Positions 44,119 through 55,300 of a stretch of DNA of 64,000 nucleotides are shown one piece after another. The stretch is from Tubiluchus corallicola. Its lineage: Eukaryota; Priapulida; Priapulimorpha; Priapulimorphida; Tubiluchidae. The number at the start of each line of letters is the position of its first letter. Within the stretch, counting starts at the first letter, position 1. The position numbers were made by a program, and so were the translations under genes. The stretch is from NCBI GenBank assembly GCA_030141605.1, contig JAQGDQ010000076.1:310001-374000 (forward strand). The letters run 5' to 3'. Under the pieces are notes generated by a model that saw only the letters and a list, made by a program, of their open reading frames with translations, searched no databases and was not told the origin of the DNA.

Positions 44119-44205
44119 TCATGATTGGCTCATTGATCGATTAATTGACTGATTGGCTGATTGACTTACTGACTGACTGGCTGATTGATTGATTGACTGA
44201 ATATA
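44119..44205. repeat. GATT/GACT tetranucleotide tract
   Basis: Imperfect 4-bp repeat of TGAT/TGAC/TGGC words over about 85 bp. Confidence 0.7.
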
Positions 44206-44220
44206 TGTATATATCATGAA

Positions 44221-44299
44221 GTATACATTGTCCCTTGATGAAGTAAATAAGAGGGGGGTGGGGGAGGAAAGTGGTACTGATGAAATCCCAGATTTTCTT

Positions 44300-44338
<39 letters not shown>

Positions 44339-44486
44339 ATATACAATATCATCAATTCCAGTGTCAGTTTTATGAAACTTTTATTTCTATATGGTAATAA
44401 GCAACGTGTCTAGTAAGTAAGAAAATCTGGGTATTTCATCAATCCCCCTCCCCCCCTTATTTACTTTATCAATGGCCAATGTATAC
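44221..44486. repeat. Fold-back (inverted) repeat with (TA)n loop
   Basis: The left arm 44221-44300 reads GTATACATTG, GATGAAGTAAATAA, a G-run, TGATGAAAT, CCAGATTTTCTTA. The right arm 44417-44486 carries the same blocks in reverse complement (TAAGAAAATCTGG, ATTTCATCA, a C-run, TTATTTACTTTATC, GTATAC). The loop includes about 35 bp of (TA)n at 44301-44335. Total about 266 bp; consistent with a fold-back MITE or inverted duplication. Confidence 0.8.
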
Positions 44487-45194
44487 AATCTGGGTTAAGA
44501 CAATTTTGCTGGATCAGTGTTTCATCTTAGAGGATTATCGTTAAAGCTGTAGTCACTGCCGTGTGCTGTGTTCCGGCTTGTAAAATGCGAAACTGTAGAA
44601 ACAAAAGCGTAGCAGTCTGACGTAATATTTTCATGACTTGCACGATGCGACACCACAAAAACTTTATTCCACCCTATTACGTCATTACTGACGTTAGTCC
44701 AGTGTGTTCCAGCTTTTGGAAAACTAACACGAACCTCCACAGCCACTCTTGATCAACTCCAGTGCGCCTATCTTTCATACCGTCCCCATGACTACAATGA
44801 TTTTACTTGGTACTTTTGTCTGACAAGTGGATTAATAAAGTAATAATTTATCCATGATAAGTATCAGTCGTGACTTTATCATTATTATTATTGTTGCTAT
44901 GAAGTGTAATGCAGTTTTTTGTCACTGGTGGACTGGCGGCATCGATTCCCTATTTCAGCTTATCAGGTGGATTACCAACCGTCTCCCGGCGACTGTTGCT
45001 GTTATGTCTGTGGTAACTTAGATACTCCCAATTTAATGCATTGTAATAACACCCTTATTGTTAGCTTGATGTCGCAGAGAAAGCGAATTGTTGACATTTG
45101 TACCTTAACCTGTACAGAACCTTACCAGATTGTGAGTGGTTTACCAAGTAAATAGATACGCCGACGCGGAAACGAAGAGTTTCTTGAAGTCCTC

Positions 45195-46492
45195 ATGGAT
45201 AAGTCTCAAAACGGACAATATGGACAGCCACCACCTGGGGTGCCACCAGGTCAATACGGTCAGAACTATGGTGGGCAGTCCCCTCGTCCAGGTCAATATG
45301 GCCAGAATTACGGCGGGCAAGGAGGTAAGGGAACTTTTCCATTTTTCACAACATCAGATTGCAACATGAAAGAACAATCGTATCTTGTGAATTTAAAAAC
45401 AAAATCAGGATCTTGGCCAAACATTGAAGCTAGTAACCGATTTTTTCTGGTGAATTTATTGACTACTGTAAGCAATCATCTATGTTTTTTGCAGGTCTCC
45501 CACCAGGACAATATGCTCAGGCACAGGTAATTAAACAGTTGTACAACAGAATTGGCACGATAAGTATCACAGAATTTGCACAATTTAATAGACATGTTTA
45601 GCCATCCCGTTACAAAATTAGTGCTAAAATATTAGAACCCAAATTAGAGGTTTCTGCAGGAACAGCAGACAAAAGACGCCAGAAATGAGCGTTCTTTGTC
45701 CAATTTTCACGAAAGCTTTATTCGTTAATTTGAGAGAACGGGAACATGCCGGGGATGTAACCTGTAATGGTTGGAAAATTCATTCACCAAATAATATGAT
45801 AAAATTAGAGTACACTAATGAGATTAAACAAAATGTATAAACGGCACATGAGAAGTAAAATATATGTTATCAAAGTACATTGAATTTCAAACCCCCATAA
45901 CATCTGATGCTGGCTCCCGTAATGGGGATCTGGATAGGTACTTACTTAATTATTTTGCTAGTAATAATTATTACTTTATTAGGCAAAAATACCAGGTAAA
46001 ATAGTTGATAATAGACTTTACCAGTTTTACATACGCATAGTATTAAGTTCTACTTTCTGTTACTGAGAATAGCAAAAGAATAAGTTACTTTAACTGTAAT
46101 TAATCTAGTCATGCCTAAATAAAGCTCGAAATACTCTAAGAACGAAATGTCAATCTGATTATAAAAGCAGCACTAGTGATGCAAGTAAAAGCCTCAACAC
46201 TGTTGTCGTGGAGCAAGAAAGTGTTTAAAACTTGTAAAGTCTGTTATCGCTTATTTATACCTAGATAATGGTTGAGATCAAGCTTTCATAAATCTAATTT
46301 GGGAAAGCAGCTTTCGACTTTCACATCTTTTCACTAACCATATTGGATGTATTAAACCTTACACAGTATTAAATTTTTCAGCGCTTATTATTATTATTAA
46401 TATTATTGTTGTTGTTGTTGTTGTTGTTGTTGTTATTATTATTATTATTATTATTATAATTATTATTATTGTTGTTGTTGTTGTTGTTGTTG

Positions 46493-46577
<85 letters not shown>

Positions 46578-48215
46578 GTTAATATTATTAACGTTATTAT
46601 AGTTGCCCCTACAAATTAATGGTTCAGCCTGCGTGTCTCTCCGTCGCCAGTTTCTCTCCACACCGAGGTAATATATAAAGTTGAGTTGATATTTTGCAAA
46701 GGGAAAGGGTGTGGCTGTGAGTCTTGTGACCTTCTACAAGGGGCTCTCTGGTTAAACTTAAAACATTTCCTGCTTGTTTATGTTTCAGCCGATGGCACAT
46801 AACACTGTGATAGTTCAGAATCAAGTGCGGCCTACATCATGGATGGCTTTTTCAATTTTCACATTACTCTGCTGCTTTTTTCCTGTGGGCATAGCAGCGC
46901 TTGTATTCTCTTGTATGGTAAGTTCCATTACACAAGTTCTCGAATTCAGTATGAGAACCTCGTCACATTGTTACTACGTTTATTCTCTCGTGGCTTCACT
47001 GCATCTGAGTCAGCTTTGTCGAAGCAATTATAAGTTTATTTCGCGATAATTACTTCAAACACCAACTAATCAACAAAACCTCTTTAATTTGCGAAATCTG
47101 ACGAAAGCCTTTTTATTATGTACATTATTATTAGTATATATTATTTTTGGGTTATTGCAGCTCGACAACCAAAAATTACAACAAAATACAATAATTTAAA
47201 TTGCCCAAAGTAGTCCCCGTACGAAGGGGACAACACAGTGCAATACCGTAAGTGTAAACATTAGTACTAAACTTTACGTACCTATGACACTAACATTTAA
47301 CAGAAAGTACAAAATTATAAAAAAAACATTGCGAGTTTTGGTAGAGATGGCTGTGGATGTGAGTTTCAAAAGTAGTTAAGCTAGGGGCATTTACAACTTC
47401 AAATGGCAAAGAGTTCCATACATTTATTACTCGACATGCACAACTGCACAAACGCACATTGAGTCGAACTTGTGGCTTTGTAAGCTTTAAATTATGCCCA
47501 CGAAGCCTTGCATCATTAGATAACACAAAAACGTCTGTAGTCATAATCAACAAGGCCATGGCGCAACTGGTAAGTAAGAATCAAATCAGCTCGTTGACGA
47601 CAACATGAACAGACGCTCATTATAACTAAGCTAGGATAATCCATAGACTAAGCTTGTGGCACGATGCTGGACATTTTCCAAAAGATCAATATCCCGTTGA
47701 TAATGAGGCGACCAAACTTGACAGCCGTACTCAAGTTTTGAGCTATTGGAGACCGGTACATAAGTAGGAATGACTGTTTGCCTAACAGACCGAAAGAGCA
47801 TTGTATTACGTTTTGTATTACCTTATAAGGCTATATGAGGTGAATGAGGATATACGGCACTTTCTTATTTATTTTGTTTTTAACCAGTTTCAATCATCAC
47901 ATAGTCCTACCTTGCATAAGCTAGCTTTAATTATTCGGAAAATGATTAACAAAAAATATTTTCTGTAATAATTTATCATCTTTTTTATGAGTGTCGAAGT
48001 CCCAGAAATTTTTTTAATCATTACAGGTGAATACAAAGTTCGACGAAGGTGATGTAGATGGGGCAGTCGGAGCGTCCAAAGTTGCGCTGTATCTAAACAT
48101 AGCTTCAATAGTTTGCGCAGTCGTCATAAGTATCATAATCGTCATCATTTACTTTACTGTTATTGCAAATGCGGCTAGTACGTATACTAACCTTGTAAAC
48201 ACGTATCTTAAATAA
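45195..48215 (+). CDS. CD225/dispanin (IFITM-like) two-pass membrane protein, 4 exons
   Basis: Exons 45195-45324, 45495-45526, 46789-46917 and 48027-48215 join in phase (1, 0, 0) into 159 codons plus stop. Residues 1 to about 66 are rich in Gly, Gln, Tyr and Pro with three PGQY-type repeats (PGQYGQNYGG twice, PGQYAQ once). Then comes the CD225 layout: TSWMAFSIFTLLCCFFPVGI (first membrane or re-entrant segment), FSCMVNTKFDEGDVDGAVGA (the loop with the S-x-x-V-x-x-x-x-x-x-G-D pattern and small residues), and a second hydrophobic segment LNIASIVCAVVISIIIVIIY. The short juxtamembrane Cys pair CC could be palmitoylated, as in the family. Dispanins sit in plasma or endosomal membranes; the exact role here is unknown. 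The start is the first ATG in frame with the repeats. Intron 3 holds an antisense LINE tail. Confidence 0.85.
46387..46578. repeat. (ATT)n/(GTT)n compound microsatellite, CD225 intron 2
   Basis: Two (GTT)n blocks of about 27 bp alternate with (ATT)n blocks, the last about 85 bp. Antisense Ile/Thr open frames here are artefacts. Confidence 0.95.
47270..47830 (-). pseudogene. LINE C-terminal tail, antisense in CD225 intron 3
   Basis: On the minus strand the region encodes LEYGCQVWSPHYQRDIDLLE, then NVQHRATSLV, and, nearer 47290-47560, LRGHNLKLTKPQVRLNVR and RVINVWNSLPFEVVNAPSL. These are the post-RT tail blocks of CR1/L2-type non-LTR elements (LEY..QVWSPH, RGH..KL.KP, N.WNSLP..VV.A). Frameshifts separate the pieces. 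5'-truncated. Confidence 0.85.
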
Positions 48216-49315
48216 GCGCCTAATTATGCATGGAAGATCTTACTTTTGCTAATTAATGAGCTAATATAATACAAATTGATATGAAGTGTGATGGTGTGAT
48301 TTTTTTTATAAATACAAATATGTAAAACTGTGTATGTACTAAAAGTATACAAATCGTTGTTCAACCTACTCGCACCCTCCACACCCGTTGGGTGTTTAAA
48401 CTAAATTCAGGCACAGAGTTGAGGTGAGGGGTCAATGATCGAGTTGTCACGGTGTTTGTTTAGCAACAGAAGTTGAGCAGCGCCAAGGCGGTTTGACTGT
48501 AGCCGTACTGATTCTGATCGTTTCCCTCTTGGAGGAAGGAAATACTCGCATTAGAAAGTGGCTCAGACCCGAGGTTTAGTAGCTCATCTTATAGGGTTAA
48601 TTAGCCTTACAATGTGCTACGTTCCGGTTTGCAAATTTGACAAATTTCAATATTGAGCAGGTGATGCCGCTGAGTGCTTTATTGTAAATAGAAAACAAAG
48701 ACAAAATTTCGAAAGCGATTTAGGTTAACCAAAAGGTTAACAGAATTTGGTTTTATTTTCATTGACAACATCTCCACGCGAGGTTGCATTAATTTTATTA
48801 CCTTAATTAAAAATTTATTCTCTGCAATCGTTACACAACTATTGAGCAATAGAAGTTACTGCAATGCAATTATCCCTAAATATGATATGTTAAGCTAGAT
48901 TCAATCATTTGTAATCAAACCTATTAATTAAGTATTAATTAAACAATTAATTAAATGTGAAGCCACCCGTAAAAATCAAGAAATTTCAAATCATGAAATC
49001 AAGATTCTTTTGAAAAGTTGGAACACTGCCTGGATGTGATCAGGATATCCTGCTTATAAGGCAAACCTGTGTCTTAGACTGGCAGCTTGTCATCAAGACA
49101 GTCCAAAGCTCATCACTCTAGTTGGTCTACCAGTACAGTATTTCAGTAATTTTGAACTTGATATTCCGGTGAGTAGATAATTTATTTGACGAAAAATTAA
49201 TCAAATTAAAGTTAATATATTAGTTAGTATCAGTCTAGCGCAGGGTTCTAACATTAGAAGTACTGAAGTGATTGGCCAGCTTATAGGGATGAACTTTGGG
49301 CTATCCTATTCGCTT
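48216..49315. other. CD225 downstream spacer, no gene seen
   Basis: AT-rich with one less AT-rich stretch at 48360-48560 (CACACCCGTTGGGTG small palindrome near 48378). No recognisable exon; no strong polyadenylation hexamer was identified for the CD225 gene. Confidence 0.4.
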
Positions 49316-49317
49316 GG

Positions 49318-49388
49318 GAACGTAGTAGTATAGTAGTCTAAGACTTGTGGTCACACGGCCCTGGGTTCAAATCCAGGCTCCGTTAAAT
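49318..49388 (+). repeat. tRNA-like segment, probable SINE head
   Basis: TAGTATAGTAGTC is close to a Pol III A box and GGTTCAAATCC is an exact B box, spaced as in tRNA genes. The acceptor, anticodon and T stems do not pair well, so this is more likely a tRNA-derived SINE or decayed tRNA than a functional tRNA gene. Confidence 0.4.
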
Positions 49389-51285
49389 TTTTCGCATTTC
49401 CTGTTTTTTAAGTTTGGTTTCAAATTTAATAAGTCTTTCCACAGTTTCAGCGATTGGTGATCGTGAAAACGCCAAAGGTTAAGTGTAACAGACAACGTAT
49501 TCGGGTACACTTGACGACGTCTCGTAGCCCATACTGTTGTAATAGTAACAGTTTTTTAAAACACCTTATCTAGTCCATTTTTCCTTCTTCCCAAGCGAGA
49601 TCCTGCTAGTAAATCGCTCTACGCACAGACTAATGCATAGTTAAGGTCCACGTAAAACAACTGAAGTTACCGAACTTTTGCAGCAGAGGCTTTGCTTTAT
49701 CCACATGTCACGAGACGGTTTAGTTAAGACGCGTTGCGTTGCAGTGGTACACTTAACCTATGATCTGCAGCAATTGCGCGTGCGTGCAACTGTGAAAAGG
49801 CCTACTGGCTGTGGATTTGTACCATTATTTGACAGAAATAGTCTAAAATACTTATCTCTCATCGTTTTGTCGACAGTCTGTGTCTTCTTGAGAGAAGTCA
49901 TTAGAGTGTAGTAAGAAGCCAATGCTTTAATTTCCTACTGTTGATAGATTCCACTTCTATAGGGGAGTTGTCGATCAGTGTAAAAAATCTATTGTGGTTT
50001 TCCATAGTAGTTATGTAATAACTGTGATAGTGATGATATAGCGTTATAAACACTTTATTTAGGCATGTGGCGCCATACTTTGGCAATGAGTATGAATATG
50101 AATTAAATATTATGTGGTAGTATGACGTAATTTAAATGCAGAAAAATCGCATGAAAAGCAAAACTGAAAAATGGAAGAAAAGCAAGGCGTAAAACGTAGA
50201 AAGCGCATGTTTACTATTTTCTATTTTTTAACTAAGTTAAAAAGTGAAACCTCTATGCAGTTTAGGCATTGAAAAACTGAACAGTCTATCTGACAACTAT
50301 GAGTGTCATGGCCATTGTAAACATTCCCAGTGCAAATATATGACCCCATCCCTGACCTAGACCTCTAATCTTTTTGAAATCGAACTATCTACATATTTAT
50401 AACCTGCTAGATACTGTAATAGTGTCAAAGTCGCCATTAATACGTCGGGAAGGTTTTTCGCTACGCTCAAGCAAATACACAAGCAGTCAGAAGAAAACGC
50501 TTTGTGTGACTTAACAAATGAAATACAATTTGATAAACCACGAGACCGCAAAACAGTCAAAAGTTCAAGAAAATGTAAAAAGTGGGAATGCGCGTTTACA
50601 GTTTCTAGAAATGGACAAATTACTTGTTATGTTTACTGCTTTATTCATGTATTTTTTCATTTTTTCTATTTTAAATTCCTAAGAAAAAATACCACTTTTT
50701 GGAGTTTATCTTTTAAACCTGATGTGTGCCTTTTCGTGCGCCCGTTTTGACGTTTTACTTTTCCTGGTCTGATTTCTAAATACTTGTTCTTATTTCTGAG
50801 CATTCACAAATTTACCGTGGACTACGTTTGCTTTACGCCTTGCATTTTAGGCTTATTGACGACAAAACTTTACTAAGAACATTAAATCACCGAAGAACGA
50901 TGTGTAAAGTACTTTTTAAGCTTTTTAAATTTTGTTCGTGACATGTTTCTCTAACTTAATACGAATTTATGATTATGCCGCCTTGCTGCATTATTAAAAT
51001 TTTCTGTTTGTAAAATATTTATCATTAATAAAGATCTGTCAGTTTTATTTTATGTCATTTATGATCTATGTAGTTTTTAAGAAAAAATGAATAAATTAGT
51101 AATAATAATCCTTATTTAAAGTCAGCCCTTGGGTGAACAATTAAAATTTGCTCAAAGACTATTATCGCCGTCTGTAAATAACAAACTACAACTACATAAC
51201 AGAGATTATTATTACCCCACTTTTACCCTAAATATCACGCGCCAGGCAGAGCAATAGTAGGTACCATATTTTAAAGTCTTTGGTG
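49389..51285. other. No gene seen
   Basis: Mixed AT-rich sequence with several 60-80 codon frames on both strands, none recognisable and none with convincing splice context. Confidence 0.4.
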
Positions 51286-51290
51286 TGACC

Positions 51291-51360
51291 TGGCCACTGC
51301 ATCGAACTCACAACCTCCCAGACGGAAAGCGGGCGCACTACCACTAGACTAAACCGGTTG
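51291..51360 (-). repeat. tRNA-Gly-like SINE head
   Basis: On the minus strand TAGTCTAGTGGTAGTGCG is an excellent A box and GAGTTCGATGC a fair B box; the putative anticodon loop TTTCCGT would give TCC (Gly). The anticodon stem has mismatches, and the sequence continues beyond the tRNA length into unrelated tail, as in tRNA-derived SINEs. Confidence 0.5.
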
Positions 51361-52049
51361 GTTAACCATCTTAACCGCGCAAGTTTGTACAAACAAGCGA
51401 TATAAACAAACAATCCACACAAAGCATAAAAGGGATACATTTTAATTAGGATTTTACGTAGCTTGTAAGGTAGCCTGAGGAAAAATGTGTACGAACAGAC
51501 TTGTTTTTCCCCTGCTGTCTCTTTGGACCATTTCACACACACGGAATTGCTCTCATAAAATCAGAAGATTTCCTGAGAAAGCCGATTTCTTTTTGAAGAA
51601 AAGTTGAAAACACCCAAACCCAAACGATAGAAACGCGCGCTGTTTTACGCTCGTCCAGCTAGATCCAACATTCGGTGACTGTGACTTGCAGGTTGCAATT
51701 TACAAAAATTACAGTTAGTAGGTTTAGTCAATAGATCTTATTTTGTTTTTATAGCAATTACTTAGTCCAGCTGCTTCATCATTGTTACCTTTATAAAATG
51801 AAAAAAATCGTTTACAGATAAGAGATATATTGAAAACATTTTTTACTAATGCGTTCATTGTTATTCTCTAAACAAGGTAAATTTCGCAAGGAATTCTCGT
51901 GAAAATGGAATATGGTCCATTTTTACCAACTGGCAAATTTCCTCATGAAGAGGACGTGTAGTTTCTAGCTGGCAATGTGGCTTTTGTAACGCAACTTACG
52001 AAAGGAAGACAAATAAAATTATAATACTAAAATTTAATTTTAATTTTAA

Positions 52050-52055
52050 TTTATT
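52050..52055 (-). terminator. Candidate sulfotransferase polyadenylation signal
   Basis: TTTATT on the plus strand, AATAAA on the coding strand, about 340 bp past the stop and beyond the ATT microsatellite. Confidence 0.4.
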
Positions 52056-52304
52056 TAGCCCGTAATATCACAATATGCGTAGCGTACTAGAAACGTACAG
52101 ATTGTCAGGTAACTTATAACCACCTTGCAAATTTTGCAGCCTGGGCATAGTTCAGTATAAAAAAACAATGTACGTTTACTATCTTGCACAGTACCAATTT
52201 TGAATGAAATTAATTGAATGAATCATCAACAGAGATTGGAAAATTCAAAAACTAGATATTTAAATTATGTAACATTTAAACAACCACTGATGGGAGAAGG
52301 CCTA

Positions 52305-52307
52305 ATA

Positions 52308-52391
<84 letters not shown>
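52305..52391. repeat. (ATT)n microsatellite in the sulfotransferase 3' UTR
   Basis: About 87 bp of pure ATT repeat that ends about 5 bp from the sulfotransferase stop codon, so the transcript would carry an (AAU)n tract right after the stop. Confidence 0.95.
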
Positions 52392-52395
<4 letters not shown>

Positions 52396-55300
52396 TTATA
52401 ACTCGAAATCGTGGTGGATTCCAGTTCCGCCAAAATATTTCTTGTATTCGGCATCGAACATCATGCTCAGTTCGTCGTCAAAATAATTCTTCCAATCACC
52501 AACCGTCCCTTGAAACACCAAACGTACGAATCATTAAACACACATTCTATTAAATTTTTTAATGTGAAACTTATTCATTTTGTTTAATGGCATAAACATT
52601 ACAATGACAGAGAATTTATTTATTGGCATGTATATTACAATGACGTACATAAGTACACGAACAGTAAAACAACAATAAAAAATGCGCAATAAATTTGCGC
52701 AAACAATAAAAAACGCATAAGCCTGCATGCTACATATAATTTTAGTACAATATTGTTACCATGTCACGAAATCGTAATGAATAATTACAAATGGTCATGC
52801 ATATACCTATACACATCAATACTTACATGTTACTACCATTTATTTCGTTTTATAAAACTCTTAAAACGTAATTGGCAACTATTTTATTATGTCACAGTCG
52901 TTATGAATTTTAGTTTTTCGTTATCGTACAATTTAATGAAATTGGTATAACTGATGTCCGTGATATTAGAGTCAAAAGTTCGTCTCAACTCGTTGTAGAA
53001 GGAGCAATAAAACGAAAAATAAAATTCGTCTTCTACTTGCTGACCGTCACAATGATTACAGATTTCCATGTCTACAGGGACTTTACATGTTGGTCTTATC
53101 TTTTTTCTATTATGTAGGTTGTGCTCACTTACTCACATTTGTTGTAAAAAAAATATAAACAGTTTTCTTGTTTAAATTCTGATCTTCGCAGCTTATTGTT
53201 TTCGTTATTACTCCTGCCTGTTTCTTATATAATGTTATACTTCCAAAATTCACCGTGGGCTGCTTATAGCTTCAATTTTACTGGAGAAATGAACAAAGCT
53301 TCCCGAGGAACGCCATTTCTTTATAAATTGCAGTTGCGCAAGCAAACCCTTCATTTGAATGATTTTAATGTTACAGAATTTTAATGTAAGGTGACACCGT
53401 AATTTAGATTTAGCTGCTTATTTGTTTTACCTTTACGCATAAATTTCTCTTCCTCTGGCTTGTATTCACCAGTTTTGTCAAGCCAGGAGTAGTTGGATTG
53501 CGGGTTGTCTTTCATTTTTTTGAAACTGGTGGCTTCCTTTATCAATGTCACTTGTTCTTCTGTCACTGGTTTTCCAAGGAAATTAGCTATCTTTCTAATG
53601 TTTTCCTCTGGGTCCTACCTCAGACACAAACTTTTGATAAATTTTGAATATGGTGCGAATGAACGAATAATTATTAATCTAAAACTTAAGTCTTGTTCAC
53701 ACAACCGCAGTGATCGGATGGCTGATAAGTTACAACCTGCAGCTACAAAATAAAGGAAAATGTAACGACTTTATACATATAGTATAAGGAGCCGGCAAAT
53801 AATTCAATTTTCACCTTGTGAGACAAGAGCATCCACACTTTCAAAAGCTTTCTTTTGGATTTCACACTCTGTATTATTAATGTACAAGAAAACACACCAC
53901 TTACATAAAGCTTAAAAAATTCGTCTTGCCTTTTGAATGCAAGGCTTGCGTCGGCAGTAACGCTGTATAAAACATGTAAATCTAGACGCCCGCAATGACT
54001 GTTAGACGCAGTTATTTTTACGATAAGTCATTTGAAATCAAGTTTAGATAACACTAAGTAAAGTTCGAAAAAATAATCAGAGCGTTCGTAGCGCACACGT
54101 CACTAAATAAAATTTTAAATTACTGTATCTTGTCAATAATATTAAAAACACGTTTTTTGGTTAGTAAGTGGTGCACCCTGGAGGTGAGTTAACGACATTT
54201 TACCAATTAGCGAAAATATTTTAAATAATTAATAATTTTTTTCGAGTTACACAAGTCTTTCAAGCAGGTAAGCGAAATACTAAGTAATGTTACTTCATAA
54301 CGTTATGCTCATATTACGTCTAGTAATGGACGGGAGTAATGCGGAGTATTGCGGGGAGATTTAAAATGAAACAAACTAAACATCCTTTCAACGTGAGTAT
54401 GACATACGCATAAAGTTCCTATAAAATAATATAATTTTTAAGGCGATTCAATTTTGCTGTTCACTACAAATTCTATAAAGCTCAAATTTACTCGCAAGTG
54501 GACAGCTAGTGGCTACTTTGATCCACAGCCAGAAAAAATTGAAACTGAGCTACACTAAAATAGGTTCAGGCGCATTGTCCAATTTTTCCGATGTCTCTGC
54601 CATTTAGTATTTAGTTTAAACGTTGCTTTATTGAATAACAGAGGTTACATATTTGACTTGAACAAACAGTTTTACAACTGAGAGACGTTCTTGCAAAAGG
54701 AACGTAACACTTAGAAGGGTGCAGACAATAAACGAGCAGAAGAAACATTACAGTATGACTACTAGCAGTATAGATACATTCCTAACATATTGAAGACAGT
54801 AATAATAATATTACTATTTAAACAATGTAAACTAATACAATGGTTAGAAGTGCTTAGTTAGAAATATAAATTACTGTACAAGCTTAAACACTTAAGTATT
54901 AGCAGTTATATTTAAGCGTTGATTGCATGAATAAAGCAGGTAAATGACTTCATTTGTTGACAGATTATAAATTCTGATATTAAGGGGAACTAACAAAGCA
55001 CAGAGTTTGCTTAGTAATATATCTCCAGTCTGCTGATATAACGGGCAACTAATTAGAAAATGATTAATGGTTTCAAAAGAAAACCGCATTTACAGGACAC
55101 AGTCTTTACATCCTCTCTGACTCAGGTTGAAGTTTAATTGAGAAAAGCCAACCCGCATTCGTGTTCGAAGAACGGCTTGTTTGCGGTTACCATAAGAGTA
55201 ATATATGGAGATTTGTTGAAACCCAAGTGTTTTTAAATGTAATTAAAATGGTGATAAAAACACGCCATTACGAATACAGAGAAGAATTGAATTCCATGAA

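Noticed and set aside
44522-44746. 75-codon minus-strand frame reading VRVSFPKAGTHWTN
   Set aside because: The FPKAG-TW resemblance to a sulfotransferase PAPS loop is tempting, but the following residues do not continue the fold, there is no ATG, and an in-frame stop lies just upstream.
49318-49388. Functional tRNA gene
   Set aside because: A and B boxes are good, but the T stem and anticodon stem contain mismatches and no sensible anticodon loop forms.
53381-53431. Sulfotransferase ending in the frame KGKTNKQLNLNYGVTLH at 53381
   Set aside because: This reads through a donor site (gtaaaac at 53430) and loses the family's GDWK motif; a proper last exon with TVGDWKNYF exists at 52508-52396.
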